Assembly (NCBI GenBank): GCA_028282805.1
Contig: JANQHD010000050.1
Span: 1-47,247, forward strand
Origin: Phycisphaeraceae bacterium
GTDB lineage: Bacteria; Planctomycetota; Phycisphaerae; Phycisphaerales; Zrk34
DNA: 47,247 nt
Reading direction: 5' to 3'
Position 1 is the first letter of the stretch. Each line of letters begins with the position of its first letter. Both the position numbers and the translations under genes were made by a program. Under the pieces are notes generated by a model. The model was not told the DNA's origin, did no database searches, and saw only the letters and a list, made by a program, of their open reading frames with translations. Of this stretch, positions 29,597 through 38,498 are shown piece by piece.

Positions 29597-31006
29597 TCAC
29601 CCACCTGATTCGTTGAGGTACTTCAAGGCGAAGCCGACGGCGCAGGCGACCAGTGAGCCGTAGAACATGGCCTTGGCGTAGCGGTTGACGCCGCGCGGCC
29701 GGCCCTTGTAGTGCTGGGTGGGCGACCACCCGCCATGGACGAGCAGCGCCCCGGCCATGCCGCCGAAGAACAGGACGTTGCTCGGGAGGTAGAGCCAGGG
29801 CCATCGGGCGTTCGGCAGGTTCTCGTCGCGCGACACAAACACGTACACGATCAGCCCGATCGGCAGCACGGCCAGGAGCTTGGCGGCGAAGAAACCGGCC
29901 GTCTTGGCGAACGGCAGGCGTGGTTCGTGGTCGTATTCGGCCCTGGAGCCGATGACGATCAGGACCGGCAGCGTGCCGATGAAGCTGAGCCCCCAGGCGG
30001 CGTTGCTCACGTCCCACGCCGCCAGCGTGATCGTCGCCACGACACCCACAACGATGCACGCCAAAGCGCCGCGATCCAGCCAGGTGTTGGTCTTCGCAGC
30101 GATGTCCTTGCTGCGGTCGCGCAGCTCGGTGTGCATGCGCCGGCACGCAAACACCGACCGGTGGAAACGGCTCCAGTCCGATCCGGCAAACCCGTAAGAA
30201 TACACGGTGACCGCATCCTGCCCGGCGGTCAGCGTGAGCACGCTGTCGTCTTCCGAGTAATAGTCGATGGCCTGGAGCTGGCGCCAGTCGAGCGTGACGG
30301 CCCGACCGTCCGGGCGTTCGATGCGGAGCGTGTCGTCGTCGAGATGGATCACACGGGCGTGGTGGTCACGGGTCAGCCGACCATAGGCCAGCCAGAGCAG
30401 CACACCGGCCACGGCCATCCCGCCAACCAGGGCCCAGTCGCGCGCGACGGGTGTGCGCCCGAACCCCACCGACATCGCCAGCATGTAGATGCCGACGCAG
30501 AGGAAGACGCCCAGGCCGATCGCCGCGGCCGTGCGCAGGGCATGGCGGGGCGATGATTCGATGGTGAGGTCGAGCGGGACGTACGTGGAAGGGTACGTGC
30601 CCGGTGCCGCCGACACACGCCGGCGTAACGACGCCACCGAGTCGAGCCAGTCCTCGTCACCCTCCCAGTTGTCGTACAGCTCCGAGTCTTCCGCGACGAC
30701 CCGGTCGATGGCGGCGTTGGCGCGTTCGATGAGGTCTTCGCCCGGCGTGATGGGGTGCGCCTTGACCCAGTCGTCGGTGTCGCGGGTGTAGGCGTTCTGT
30801 TCGCCCCAGTTGCCCTTGAGGCGAGCAATCACCTCGCACGCCGCCAGCGCTTCCCACGCCAGCGTCGAGTCGAGTTCGGGTCCGGCCGATGCGAGCACGG
30901 CATCGATCGCCGCGCATACCGTTTTCAGGCCGTCGGCCCGATGCAGGTCGCTCGCCCAATCGCAAGCCGTATCGTTATCAAATGGATCGACGCCCCACAG
31001 CCCCAT
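29597..31006 (-). CDS. DUF4259 domain fused to a multi-pass membrane domain
   Basis: The protein has 469 residues. The first 130 match DUF4259: MGLWGVDPFDNDTACDWASDL, LEALAACEVIARLKGN-like helices and DLIERANAAIDRVVAEDSELYDNWE. The rest has about seven hydrophobic segments, in two groups (about 165-215 and 310-465), separated by a strand-rich piece (HLDDDTLRIERPDGRAVTLDWRQLQAIDYY) that looks PH-like. DUF4259 proteins are usually short and soluble, so the membrane fusion is unusual. Function unknown. ATG 31004-31006 is preceded by GGGG. Confidence 0.7.
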   Translation of the reverse strand: MGLWGVDPFDNDTACDWASDLHRADGLKTVCAAIDAVLASAGPELDSTLAWEALAACEVIARLKGNWGEQNAYTRDTDDWVKAHPITPGEDLIERANAAIDRVVAEDSELYDNWEGDEDWLDSVASLRRRVSAAPGTYPSTYVPLDLTIESSPRHALRTAAAIGLGVFLCVGIYMLAMSVGFGRTPVARDWALVGGMAVAGVLLWLAYGRLTRDHHARVIHLDDDTLRIERPDGRAVTLDWRQLQAIDYYSEDDSVLTLTAGQDAVTVYSYGFAGSDWSRFHRSVFACRRMHTELRDRSKDIAAKTNTWLDRGALACIVVGVVATITLAAWDVSNAAWGLSFIGTLPVLIVIGSRAEYDHEPRLPFAKTAGFFAAKLLAVLPIGLIVYVFVSRDENLPNARWPWLYLPSNVLFFGGMAGALLVHGGWSPTQHYKGRPRGVNRYAKAMFYGSLVACAVGFALKYLNESGG

Positions 31007-31106
31007 CGGGTTCCCCTAACGGCTGGTGCCGCTGACCCGATACATCGTACCTCACGGGTCTATGAGCATAAACACACGGTTCGCGTCTTCATTGTAGCCC
31101 GCGAAA

Positions 31107-31749
31107 CGCGCTCGACCGACCGGCGATCAATAGAGCCGAGCTCGCAGGGCACGGACCGGTCACGACGCGCCGCCATACCGGGTCACGCAGGGTTCTCACG
31201 GGCGGCGATCTTCTGTTTGATCGCTCCCAGGTGGTACGCGACGTGCGCCACAGTACCGATGGCCGCACCGATCGATCGGGCTTCCGAGGCCGCGTGCGAT
31301 TCGATGGCGCGGCGTAACTCGTGGTACGCGCTGCGGAGCCTGTCCCGCACCCGCTGCCACGCCGCCTCGTTCAGCTCGCCGACTTCCCAGCTCTGCCGCC
31401 AGGCTTCGAGGCCGGGTGGGTTCGGGTCGCCTTGGATGAAAGTGCGGGCGGCCCCCATGGCGAAGACGACGTGGCTGACCTGGCCCGCGATGGAGGTGCC
31501 GCCGGTGGATCGCGCGGCGTCGGCGGCGTCGAGCTTCGCGAGCGCGCCAAAGTAGCCGGCGTCGGGAGAAGGCTCGGTAAAGTAAGCCCACGAGTTCGGT
31601 GGGCGCTCGAAAGCCTCATCGAGAACCGCCGTGAGCTGTTCGACTACCTCGTGGAGCGACAAGTCGGCCATCAAGAACCCCTTTCATGCACAACAAATAG
31701 CACGTCGCGTGCGTCGAGTCCATAAGACGCGCTCGACCGACCGGCGATC
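31107..31749 (+). repeat. 23-bp direct repeat (family F) on both sides of the DinB-like gene
   Basis: ACGCGCTCGACCGACCGGCG plus ATC occurs at 31107-31129 and 31727-31749, each followed by a related AGAGCCG-GCTC piece and GGACCGG. The copies are 598 bases between 3' and 5' edges and enclose one gene. Confidence 0.75.
31183..31671 (-). CDS. DinB-like four-helix protein
   Basis: The protein has 162 residues and is predicted all helical. It has spaced His residues that resemble the DinB/YfiT metal site: GQVSHVVFAMG and the end GTVAHVAYHLGAIKQKI. DinB-fold proteins bind a metal through three His and include thiol-dependent transferases; the true function here is unknown. ATG 31669-31671 has AGGGG 7 bases upstream; a TTG one codon earlier is the alternative. 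It lies alone between two copies of a direct repeat. Confidence 0.7.
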   Translation of the reverse strand: MADLSLHEVVEQLTAVLDEAFERPPNSWAYFTEPSPDAGYFGALAKLDAADAARSTGGTSIAGQVSHVVFAMGAARTFIQGDPNPPGLEAWRQSWEVGELNEAAWQRVRDRLRSAYHELRRAIESHAASEARSIGAAIGTVAHVAYHLGAIKQKIAARENPA

Positions 31750-31810
31750 GACAGAGCCGGGCTCTGTGAGCCCGGACCGGCATCACAGATGCCGGCTCGG
31801 ATCACCTCCA

Positions 31811-32917
31811 CTAAACAAACCGCACCGCGTAGACCGGGGGCAGGTGGTGGCTGATCGTTTGCCAGCTGTCGCCGGCGTCGTCGGTGATGAACAGGTTGCC
31901 GGTGGTCGTGCCCATGACCAGACGCTGGCCCGTGGCGTCGACGGCCAGCGCGTGGCGGTAGACGATGTCGTAGGCGTGCTGTTGCGGCAGGCCGGCGCGG
32001 AGCACGTCGAAACTCTGCCCGCCGTCGGTGGTGCGCGTGACGACGAGTTGGCCGTCGACGGGCACGCGGGTTTCGTCCTTGACGCCGGGCACGAACCAGG
32101 CGGTGTCGCCGTCGTCCGGGTGCACGGCGACGGCGAAGCCGAACGTGGACGGGCCGGCTTGTTCGACCTCGGTCCAACTCGTGCCCGAGTCGGTGGACTT
32201 GAAGATGCCGTTGTGGTGCTGGGCCCACAGCTTGTCGGGCTGCGCGGGGCACTGGGCGATGCGGTGCGGGTCTTGCGTGTCGGGTTGGAGCGCCTCTTCC
32301 GGGGGCAGGTAATCGGCGCGCATGCCGTGCGCGGTCTGACGCCAGGTGGCGCCGGCGTCGTCGGTGACCCAAGCGCCGCCGCACGAGACGCCGAGCAACA
32401 CGCGATCGGCGTTGCGCGGGTCGACGCAGATCGAATGGATGCCGGGGTAGTCGTACCCGCCGCCCATCCACTTGGCGCGGTCGACGTGGTTCCAGAGCGG
32501 TTCGACGAGCCGCCAGCTCTCGCCGCGGTCGGGTGAGTGGAACAGCCCGCCGGGGATCGTGCCACACCACAGCGCGCCGTCGCTGCGCGGGTCGGGTTCG
32601 AGCGCCCAGATCATCTCTAGGGACCAGGGTATCTCCTTCTGGCGCACCGGGTCGATGATCGCCGGCACACCATCGGGCTTCGGCGGGTAGGCGGGCGTGG
32701 TGATCTCTCGCCAATCTTCGTCGGCATCGCGCCGATGAAGCTTGTTGCCGAAGTGGCCGTGGCTGACCGTGGCGTACTCGGCGGCGTCGCGCGGGTCGTG
32801 CAGCACCATGGGCACGGGCGTGCCGATGAACGCCGGGTCACTTATCGACCACGAACCGTTGGTGCGTGAAACCGTGAACAGGCCCTTGCGTGTGGCGACG
32901 TGGAAACGGTTGGACAT
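31811..32917 (-). CDS. BNR/WD40-like repeat protein (sialidase-type propeller)
   Basis: The protein has 368 residues and no signal peptide. It contains several Asp-box motifs (S-x-D-x-G-x-x-W): HSPDRGESW, VTDDAGATW, KSTDSGTSW, RTTDGGQSF and ITDDAGDSW, the mark of a beta-propeller of the sialidase/BNR superfamily. Annotated relatives are called glycosyl hydrolase or exo-alpha-sialidase, but sialidase catalytic residues are not evident, so enzyme activity is unproven. The MoaD-like gene ends two bases before its start on the same strand, so the two are translationally linked. Confidence 0.82.
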   Translation of the reverse strand: MSNRFHVATRKGLFTVSRTNGSWSISDPAFIGTPVPMVLHDPRDAAEYATVSHGHFGNKLHRRDADEDWREITTPAYPPKPDGVPAIIDPVRQKEIPWSLEMIWALEPDPRSDGALWCGTIPGGLFHSPDRGESWRLVEPLWNHVDRAKWMGGGYDYPGIHSICVDPRNADRVLLGVSCGGAWVTDDAGATWRQTAHGMRADYLPPEEALQPDTQDPHRIAQCPAQPDKLWAQHHNGIFKSTDSGTSWTEVEQAGPSTFGFAVAVHPDDGDTAWFVPGVKDETRVPVDGQLVVTRTTDGGQSFDVLRAGLPQQHAYDIVYRHALAVDATGQRLVMGTTTGNLFITDDAGDSWQTISHHLPPVYAVRFV

Positions 32918-32919
32918 GG

Positions 32920-33189
32920 TTACCCCCCAGACAAAGCCTGCATGACGCAGACCGTCGCGTCATCCGGGACTTCGTCGCTCAAGTGGGTTCGGTCGCGCGC
33001 AGCGACCCCGTTGATGAAGACGACCACGTGCTTGCGGAGCGCGCCTTGGTCGTCGAGCACGTAGCTGCGCACCTCGGCCGCCTCGTCGAAGTAGGCGTTC
33101 AACAGCTCACGCACCGTGCGAGCGGATAGCTCGCGATCGGGGCAGGCGACGTGGCTGTGCAGGTTGGCCGTGAACGAGAGGCGGGCCAT
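32920..33189 (-). CDS. MoaD/ThiS-family ubiquitin-like protein
   Basis: The protein has 89 residues with the beta-grasp pattern: LSFTANLHSHV, LSARTVRELLNAYFD, VVVFINGVAARDRTHLSDEVPDDATVCVMQALSGG. It ends in Gly-Gly, needed for adenylation and thiocarboxylation or conjugation in this family. No moaE or thiG partner is near; instead it sits two bases upstream of the BNR-propeller gene. A role as sulfur carrier or small modifier is possible. Confidence 0.85.
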   Translation of the reverse strand: MARLSFTANLHSHVACPDRELSARTVRELLNAYFDEAAEVRSYVLDDQGALRKHVVVFINGVAARDRTHLSDEVPDDATVCVMQALSGG

Positions 33190-33351
33190 GGGCCCATGTT
33201 AACCCGGGCGTGTTTGAAACCAAAGATACTTTGCGAAAAAGCGGGTGATGACGGTCGCCGATTCGAAATACGACTGGACGCGGCGGCCGCCATCGGGAAT
33301 GATTGATACGGTGGGTCGGCCGGCCCGCATCCCCCGCGGAGAAAGGCGTTG

Positions 33352-36300
33352 ATGCGAAGGATCACCAAGCCGATTTATCTGACCGTGCTGTGTGTGGCGG
33401 TGTGCGGTTCACCGGCGAGCGCGATCGACGTGCGGAACGACGCGGGCCACCGGCTTCAGGAGCTCGAAGCGTGGGGCACGTCGCTGGCGTGGTTCGGCAA
33501 CGGGCTGGGACTCAACGACGACGAGGCGACCAAGAGCCTGCTGATGGACATGCTGTTCGACCCGGCCAACGGGCTGGGCATGAACTACGTGCGCTACAAC
33601 ATCGGCGGCGGGCAGAACCCGGCGAACGGCCACCTGCGCGTGGGCGGCGACGTGCCGGGCTGGGTGCCGATCGAACCGAGCGACCCGCACGACCGGTCGA
33701 CGTGGGCGTGGGATTGGGACGCCGATGTGGGCCAGCGATGGACGATCCACGCGGCGATCGACCGCGGCGCCAACCTCGCCGAGGCGTTCAGCAACTCCGC
33801 GCCGTACTGGATGACCCTCTCCGGCGACGTGCGCGGCAACACCGGCGGCGCGGAGAACATCGACCAAACGTTTTACTCGGAATTCGGCCACTACCTCGCG
33901 AAGGTGACCGATCACTTCGAGAACAACGAGGGCATCCGCTTCCGCACGCTCGAACCGCTCAACGAACCCGACGCCAACTGGTGGAACATGCCCGCCAACC
34001 CGGCCTCGACCGGCGGGCAGGAAGGCATGACGGTCAACAAGGCCAACCAGGACGCGCTGCTGCGCGAGGTGTTTGCGGAGATGAACGCCGTCGGCGTCTC
34101 GGCGAAGCTCGCGGCCATGGACGAGGCCGGCCACAGCTGGGCCCGCGACTCGTACAACACCTACGACCAGGACGTGCGGGACGCCATCGCGCAGCTCAAC
34201 GCGCACGGCTACTGCTGCCACAACACCAACCAGTCGACGTCGCTACGCAACCTCGCCGCCAGCGAGGGCAAGCGGCTGTACATGAACGAGTGGGGCACGG
34301 GCAACAGCAGTGCGCTCAACGGCGGGCTGACGCTGGCCAACCGCATCACCCACGACCTCAAGCACCTGCAACCCGCGGCGTGGACGTACTGGCAGGCGAT
34401 CGAACACCGCTGGAACAACGGCGGCTGGGGCCTGATCCACGCCAACTTCAACAACCCGTCGAACAACGTCGTGCGCCCGCAATACCACGTGATGCGGCAG
34501 TACACGGCGTACATCCGGCCGGGCTCGACCGTGCTCGATGTCAACGACGCCGACACGATCGCCGCCCACGACCCCGCCGCCGACACGACCGTGATCGTGG
34601 TGAACAACGACCAGGCCACCCCGCACACGCCGACGTACGATGTTTCGAACCTGCCCCAAGCGCCGACCTTCACGCGTGTGATCACCACCGACGCCACGAA
34701 CAGCTTCGTGTCGCTCGGGCCCGCGTCGGTCGTCAACGGCCAGATCAGCCCAACGCTCGCCGGCGAATCGGTGACGACGATCGTCATGCACCACCGGCCG
34801 AACCTGGTGAACAACGGGAACTTCTTCAACCAAGGCTCGGTGCCCTTCAGCCCCGCGCCCGGCGGCGGGGTCTGGCGGTTCACCGGCAAAGCCAGCTACG
34901 CCGGCCCGCAAGACAACACGCACGACGGATCACACGCCGTCGAACTGCGCACCGACCTGCAGTTCAGCGCCGGCAAGGTGTACCAGGACGGTATCGGCGA
35001 CGGCGTCGGCGAGTTGACGGGCGAGGCGTTTGAGTTTTCCGTGGACGTGTGGTTCCCCACGCTCGATGGCTACGACGCAAGCACCTACATCGGCCTGGAG
35101 TTCCTCGGCCCCGACGGTTCGACGCTGGCGCACGGCGGCGACTTCGATTACCTCAAGCGCATCGAGCCCGTGCTCGACGCCGAGTCGAACTGGCGGGTGT
35201 ACAAGAGCGATACGGTCGCCGCGCCGCCCGGCGCGTACTACGTTCGGCCGGTGATCCGCTTCATCTCCAGCGGGCAGGGGGTCGGTGTCGTGTACGCCGA
35301 CAACGCGTACCTCGGCGCGGTGGACGACCAACCGCGCGGCCGCGCGTGGGTCGCCGACGCCGGCGGCGCCTGGGACGACGATGCCAACTGGCTGTTCGAC
35401 GTCGACACCGCGCGCCACACGACCTACGTCTTCGGCGACGCGATCAGCGCGCCCCGCACGATCGTTTCGTCGACACCCCAGACCGCCAAAACGCTGCACT
35501 TCGATTCGACGCACGCCTACAGCCTGCTCAGCCTGGACGTGCTGCTGCTCGACGGCGGCGGCGACGTGGCCGAGATCAACGCCCGCCGCGGCAGCCACCA
35601 ACTGAACACGAGCGTTAAGCTGTTAACCGATGCGCGGTTCGTCGTGGCGCAGGGCGCCGCGCTGCACGCAAACCAGTCGATCGACCTCGACGGGCACACG
35701 CTCGCCATCCACGGCCGGGGCGACGTGCACCTGGGCAACGACCTGTTTTTCAACGGCGGCACGCTCGAGCTCAACGACAGCGCCACCGTGCACCTGTCGG
35801 CCAACCTGCCCGGCGACAGCGCGATCGCGGTGGACGTGCTGGACCTGGGGCACACGCCGATGGTGTCGACCGACATCACCCTCGACGGCGCCCTGACGAT
35901 CAACCAACTGACGGCGCTGACGCTCGGCGATGAAAAAAACCTGGTTAGCGCCACCGGCGCAACCGGCATCGGCGGCGCGTTCGTGCAACCTGCGATCGTC
36001 GGCACCGACCTGCCCGACCCGGGCCACGCGCTGGCGCTGCTCTACGAAGACACCGACGCCAACAGCACGATCGACCGCGTGCGGCTTCTGGTGACTTATC
36101 GGGGCGATGCCAACGGCGACGGCGCGGTGACGCTGATCGACCTGAACAACCTGGGCGCGAACTTCGGCCAAGCCGGCACGTGGCAGAGCGGCGATTTCAA
36201 TTACGACGGTGTGGTGAGCCTGCTCGACCTCAACGCGCTGGGCGCGAACTTCGGCCAAACGATCGCCCACCCCGCCGCGGTGCCCGAACCGGCCGGCCTG

Positions 36301-36357
36301 GCGTTGCTGGCGCTGGGTGGACTAGCGTTTACCCGTCGCCGCCGGGCGAAAGCTTAG
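33352..36357 (+). CDS. Secreted GH30-like glycoside hydrolase with dockerin-like repeats and PEP-CTERM tail
   Basis: The protein has 1001 residues. A signal peptide (residues about 8-24) is followed by a (beta/alpha)8 domain like GH30 beta-1,6-galactanases: LEAWGTSLAWFGNGLG, LGMNYVRYNIGGGQNP, SNSAPYWMTLSG, then FRTLEPLNEPDANWW (acid/base Glu) and RLYMNEWGTGNSSA (nucleophile Glu). A C-terminal beta domain belonging to GH30 follows (to about residue 480), then a carbohydrate-binding-like jelly roll (about 485-665) and a beta-helix-like stretch. The end has two dockerin-like repeats (GDANGDGAVTLIDLNNLG, GDFNYDGVVSLLDLNALG) and a PEP-CTERM tail (VPEPAGLALLALGG...RRRRA). It likely cuts a surface-bound plant or algal polysaccharide outside the cell. 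ATG 33352 is preferred to TTG 33349; AAAGG lies upstream. Confidence 0.85.
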   Translation: MRRITKPIYLTVLCVAVCGSPASAIDVRNDAGHRLQELEAWGTSLAWFGNGLGLNDDEATKSLLMDMLFDPANGLGMNYVRYNIGGGQNPANGHLRVGGDVPGWVPIEPSDPHDRSTWAWDWDADVGQRWTIHAAIDRGANLAEAFSNSAPYWMTLSGDVRGNTGGAENIDQTFYSEFGHYLAKVTDHFENNEGIRFRTLEPLNEPDANWWNMPANPASTGGQEGMTVNKANQDALLREVFAEMNAVGVSAKLAAMDEAGHSWARDSYNTYDQDVRDAIAQLNAHGYCCHNTNQSTSLRNLAASEGKRLYMNEWGTGNSSALNGGLTLANRITHDLKHLQPAAWTYWQAIEHRWNNGGWGLIHANFNNPSNNVVRPQYHVMRQYTAYIRPGSTVLDVNDADTIAAHDPAADTTVIVVNNDQATPHTPTYDVSNLPQAPTFTRVITTDATNSFVSLGPASVVNGQISPTLAGESVTTIVMHHRPNLVNNGNFFNQGSVPFSPAPGGGVWRFTGKASYAGPQDNTHDGSHAVELRTDLQFSAGKVYQDGIGDGVGELTGEAFEFSVDVWFPTLDGYDASTYIGLEFLGPDGSTLAHGGDFDYLKRIEPVLDAESNWRVYKSDTVAAPPGAYYVRPVIRFISSGQGVGVVYADNAYLGAVDDQPRGRAWVADAGGAWDDDANWLFDVDTARHTTYVFGDAISAPRTIVSSTPQTAKTLHFDSTHAYSLLSLDVLLLDGGGDVAEINARRGSHQLNTSVKLLTDARFVVAQGAALHANQSIDLDGHTLAIHGRGDVHLGNDLFFNGGTLELNDSATVHLSANLPGDSAIAVDVLDLGHTPMVSTDITLDGALTINQLTALTLGDEKNLVSATGATGIGGAFVQPAIVGTDLPDPGHALALLYEDTDANSTIDRVRLLVTYRGDANGDGAVTLIDLNNLGANFGQAGTWQSGDFNYDGVVSLLDLNALGANFGQTIAHPAAVPEPAGLALLALGGLAFTRRRRAKA

Positions 36358-36366
36358 CGACCTGAT

Positions 36367-36519
36367 CCCCGTGGTCACGTCGAAAAGGTACGCTGATCCG
36401 GATCGGCTGCCGTTGTCATCGTGGTGGTCGCTTCCCACGATGGCGACGTTGCCCCAGATGCTCACGGCTTCATCGAAATAATCACCGCCAGCACCTCCGG
36501 CCCATGCGAAGGTACGCAA
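36367..36519 (-). pseudogene. Relic of an FG-GAP repeat protein
   Basis: The minus strand encodes one FG-GAP-type unit in 51 residues: GGDYFDEAVSIWGNVAIVG, HHDDNGSRSGSAYLFDVTTG. Full proteins of this type have many such blades and a signal peptide. Here the frame is too short, lacks both ends and runs into the 3' end of the GH30-like gene, so it is a leftover fragment. Confidence 0.7.
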
Positions 36520-36542
36520 ACACCATATTAATCAGTTTGCGC

Positions 36543-36570
36543 TTGCCATTACCGGACGATGTGGTATAAA
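36543..36570 (+). promoter_or_regulatory. Promoter of the Kelch-like PEP-CTERM gene
   Basis: TTGCCA (36543-36548) and TATAAA (36565-36570) are separated by 16 bases. The leader to ATG 36744 would be about 167 bases; it contains no clear terminator. Confidence 0.55.
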
Positions 36571-36743
36571 AACATTGAAGGCACATCGTCTTGCGGGGGG
36601 AATCGGAGAGTAACAGTAGGGTCTTGGCATCAGCCGAACGTTGTGCATGGCTGTGCCGATCACGTTGATCGTGATGACGACACGATCGGGTCATATGCTA
36701 CGGACTTGTGGCATCCTGCCACCGCATGGTCAAGGGGAAACCG

Positions 36744-37811
36744 ATGGAACTGATCGCGAAAGCACTGTGCGTGTTCTTGTTCGCATCTCTCGTTTTACTG
36801 TCGACCGGGCAAGCGAACGGGGATATCCAGCTCGGGCCGTGGGTTCAACAGAACGCGTATCCGACAACGGGCTACCAGTACGACGCGGTTAACCATCAGG
36901 GTTACGTCTACGTCGCGGGGGGTTGGAACGGAGCGGCTTTAGATCAGGTCTATTCGGCCCAGGCGTTCAACGACGGATCGCTCAATCCATGGAGCGGGAC
37001 TACGTCGCTGCCTGAAGTCGATCAGGGACCCGGCCTGACTGTCCACGACGGTTACCTGTTTGCATCCACTCACAACGGCGAAATGTACAGCGCGCCCATC
37101 GTCGGCAATGGCGTGGTCGGCGCCTGGCGATCCGAGCCCGCGGCTGGATTCGAAAAGGGTGGACGACTGGGTACGGAAGCCCACAACGGCTATCTCTACC
37201 AGTTCGGTGGCTGGCCCGATGCGGATAACCAGGAGGTTTTTATCTCCGCGATCGATGCCAGCGGGCACTTGACCGGTTGGAGCCAGACGACCTCAATGCC
37301 ACAGGGCCGTCAGCACACCTCCGTCCACTTTCACAACGACCGGGCTTATCTCGTCGGAGGGATCACGGGCTGGGGATCGATCCTCGACTCCGTCTACTCG
37401 GCACCGGTGAACCCGGACGGTACGCTGGGAGCGTGGCGACAGGAAGCCAACTTGCCCACCACGCTGTGGTATCACAACAGCGTGATCGTGGACAATTCGA
37501 TCCTGCTGTTCGGTGGCAGAACTGGATACAACAGCGGTAACGTGACCAATATCTACGAAGGTGAGATCGACCCCGTGACCGGGGTGATCGGCAACTGGCA
37601 GACGATTGGGAGCATGCCATCATCTCAGTTTGTGCAGGCAACGGGCGTGACTTACGACCCCACCTACAATCATGTGTACGTCATCGGTGGAGGGGACGGG
37701 AGCGCGTCGTATTCTAACGAAGTCTGGGCAGCCGAGATCGTGCCGGAGCCCGCATCGTTGGCCATGATCGTACTGGTCAGCGCGAGCATCATTTGTCGTC
37801 GCAGAGCTTGA
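36744..37811 (+). CDS. Kelch-like beta-propeller protein with PEP-CTERM tail
   Basis: The protein has 355 residues with a signal peptide (ALCVFLFASLVLLSTGQANG). Kelch-like repeats follow, each with a hydrophobic strand, double Gly or Gly-Gly and Trp: HQGYVYVAGGWNG, HNGYLYQFGGWPD, HNDRAYLVGGITGWG, DNSILLFGGRTGYN and YNHVYVIGGGDG. The tail VPEPASLAMIVLVSASIICRRRA is PEP-CTERM. The propeller may bind carbohydrate or protein at the cell surface; no catalytic site is seen. ATG 36744 has AAGGGG 6 bases upstream and opens on the signal peptide; an in-frame ATG at 36708 does not. Its codon use is less GC-rich than the housekeeping genes. Confidence 0.8.
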   Translation: MELIAKALCVFLFASLVLLSTGQANGDIQLGPWVQQNAYPTTGYQYDAVNHQGYVYVAGGWNGAALDQVYSAQAFNDGSLNPWSGTTSLPEVDQGPGLTVHDGYLFASTHNGEMYSAPIVGNGVVGAWRSEPAAGFEKGGRLGTEAHNGYLYQFGGWPDADNQEVFISAIDASGHLTGWSQTTSMPQGRQHTSVHFHNDRAYLVGGITGWGSILDSVYSAPVNPDGTLGAWRQEANLPTTLWYHNSVIVDNSILLFGGRTGYNSGNVTNIYEGEIDPVTGVIGNWQTIGSMPSSQFVQATGVTYDPTYNHVYVIGGGDGSASYSNEVWAAEIVPEPASLAMIVLVSASIICRRRA

Positions 37812-37839
37812 GCCGCATCCTTGCTGACCTGCCCCCTCG

Positions 37840-38115
37840 ATGTACGGCAACTGGACCCGATACCGCGTCGAGATCGAGAACACCAACCACAGTATGGCGT
37901 ACTGGGATGGGTCCGACTGGGCCTACGCCTACACCGACAGCAACCCATTCGGCGGAGCGTTTCCCTACCTAGGCACATCGTTGGAGTTTATGTTCGGCGG
38001 TCCATCTCGTGTGTTCGCATTGGACAACGTGGTTATGACGCCAGAACCAACATCCGTTGCGCTAATCACACTGGGCGGCTTGATGTGGATGCGTCGCCAC
38101 GGGGCAAGTGCTTAA
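37840..38115 (+). pseudogene. 3' remnant of another PEP-CTERM protein
   Basis: The 91-residue frame lacks a signal peptide and starts inside a jelly-roll-like segment (YRVEIENTNHSMAYWDGSDWAYAYT, a typical LamG/PEP-CTERM strand pattern), runs through SRVFALDNVVMTPEPTSVALITLGG and ends RRHGASA. The PEP-CTERM tail without an N-terminus shows a truncated gene. It follows the Kelch-like gene by 28 bases. Confidence 0.7.
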
Positions 38116-38456
38116 AACGAATACACTAGGTTGAACCGGATGCAACGAGCGGCGACGGCAGCCACCGCTTTTCTTAGCATGTTGGTGTATTCTCCAGCCA
38201 TAGACCAGGTAGCAGACTGGTGCGGTTAATTGGTTTGGGCCAATCCCTGTATACCGTCGAGGACAGGCACAGACCACAGGCATGTCAAATAGCAAAGCGT
38301 GCCAAACAACAAGGATCGCGGACCGCTACTTAACTCTCCGCTTTACTCGCCGGACTTTCTCTGCTGAAACATGCAAGTCGGTGCATTCAGAGGCCGTTCG
38401 CCCGCGCCCCGTCACCCGCGGCGGTGATGATCGTAAGTCCAGCGAAGACAAAGCAT
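38116..38456. other. Intergenic stretch before tRNA-Ser(GCT)
   Basis: I see no gene. Open frames here are short and lack ribosome sites. A dyad GGTTAATTGGTTTGGGCCAATCC lies about 38222-38245, of unknown role; it is written here only by its halves TTGG and CCAA. Confidence 0.4.
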
Positions 38457-38488
38457 TTGACAACGACAACGACAATTGCAACGATACT
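38457..38488 (+). promoter_or_regulatory. Candidate promoter of tRNA-Ser(GCT)
   Basis: A consensus TTGACA is at 38457-38462. The -10 is poor: AACGAT (38480-38485) at spacing 17, or GATACT (38483-38488) at spacing 20. Confidence 0.45.
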
Positions 38489-38498
38489 CAATCAGCCG

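Noticed and set aside
33221-33233. CAAAGATACTTTG dyad before the GH30-like gene as an operator
   Set aside because: Short and single; too weak to list without other copies.
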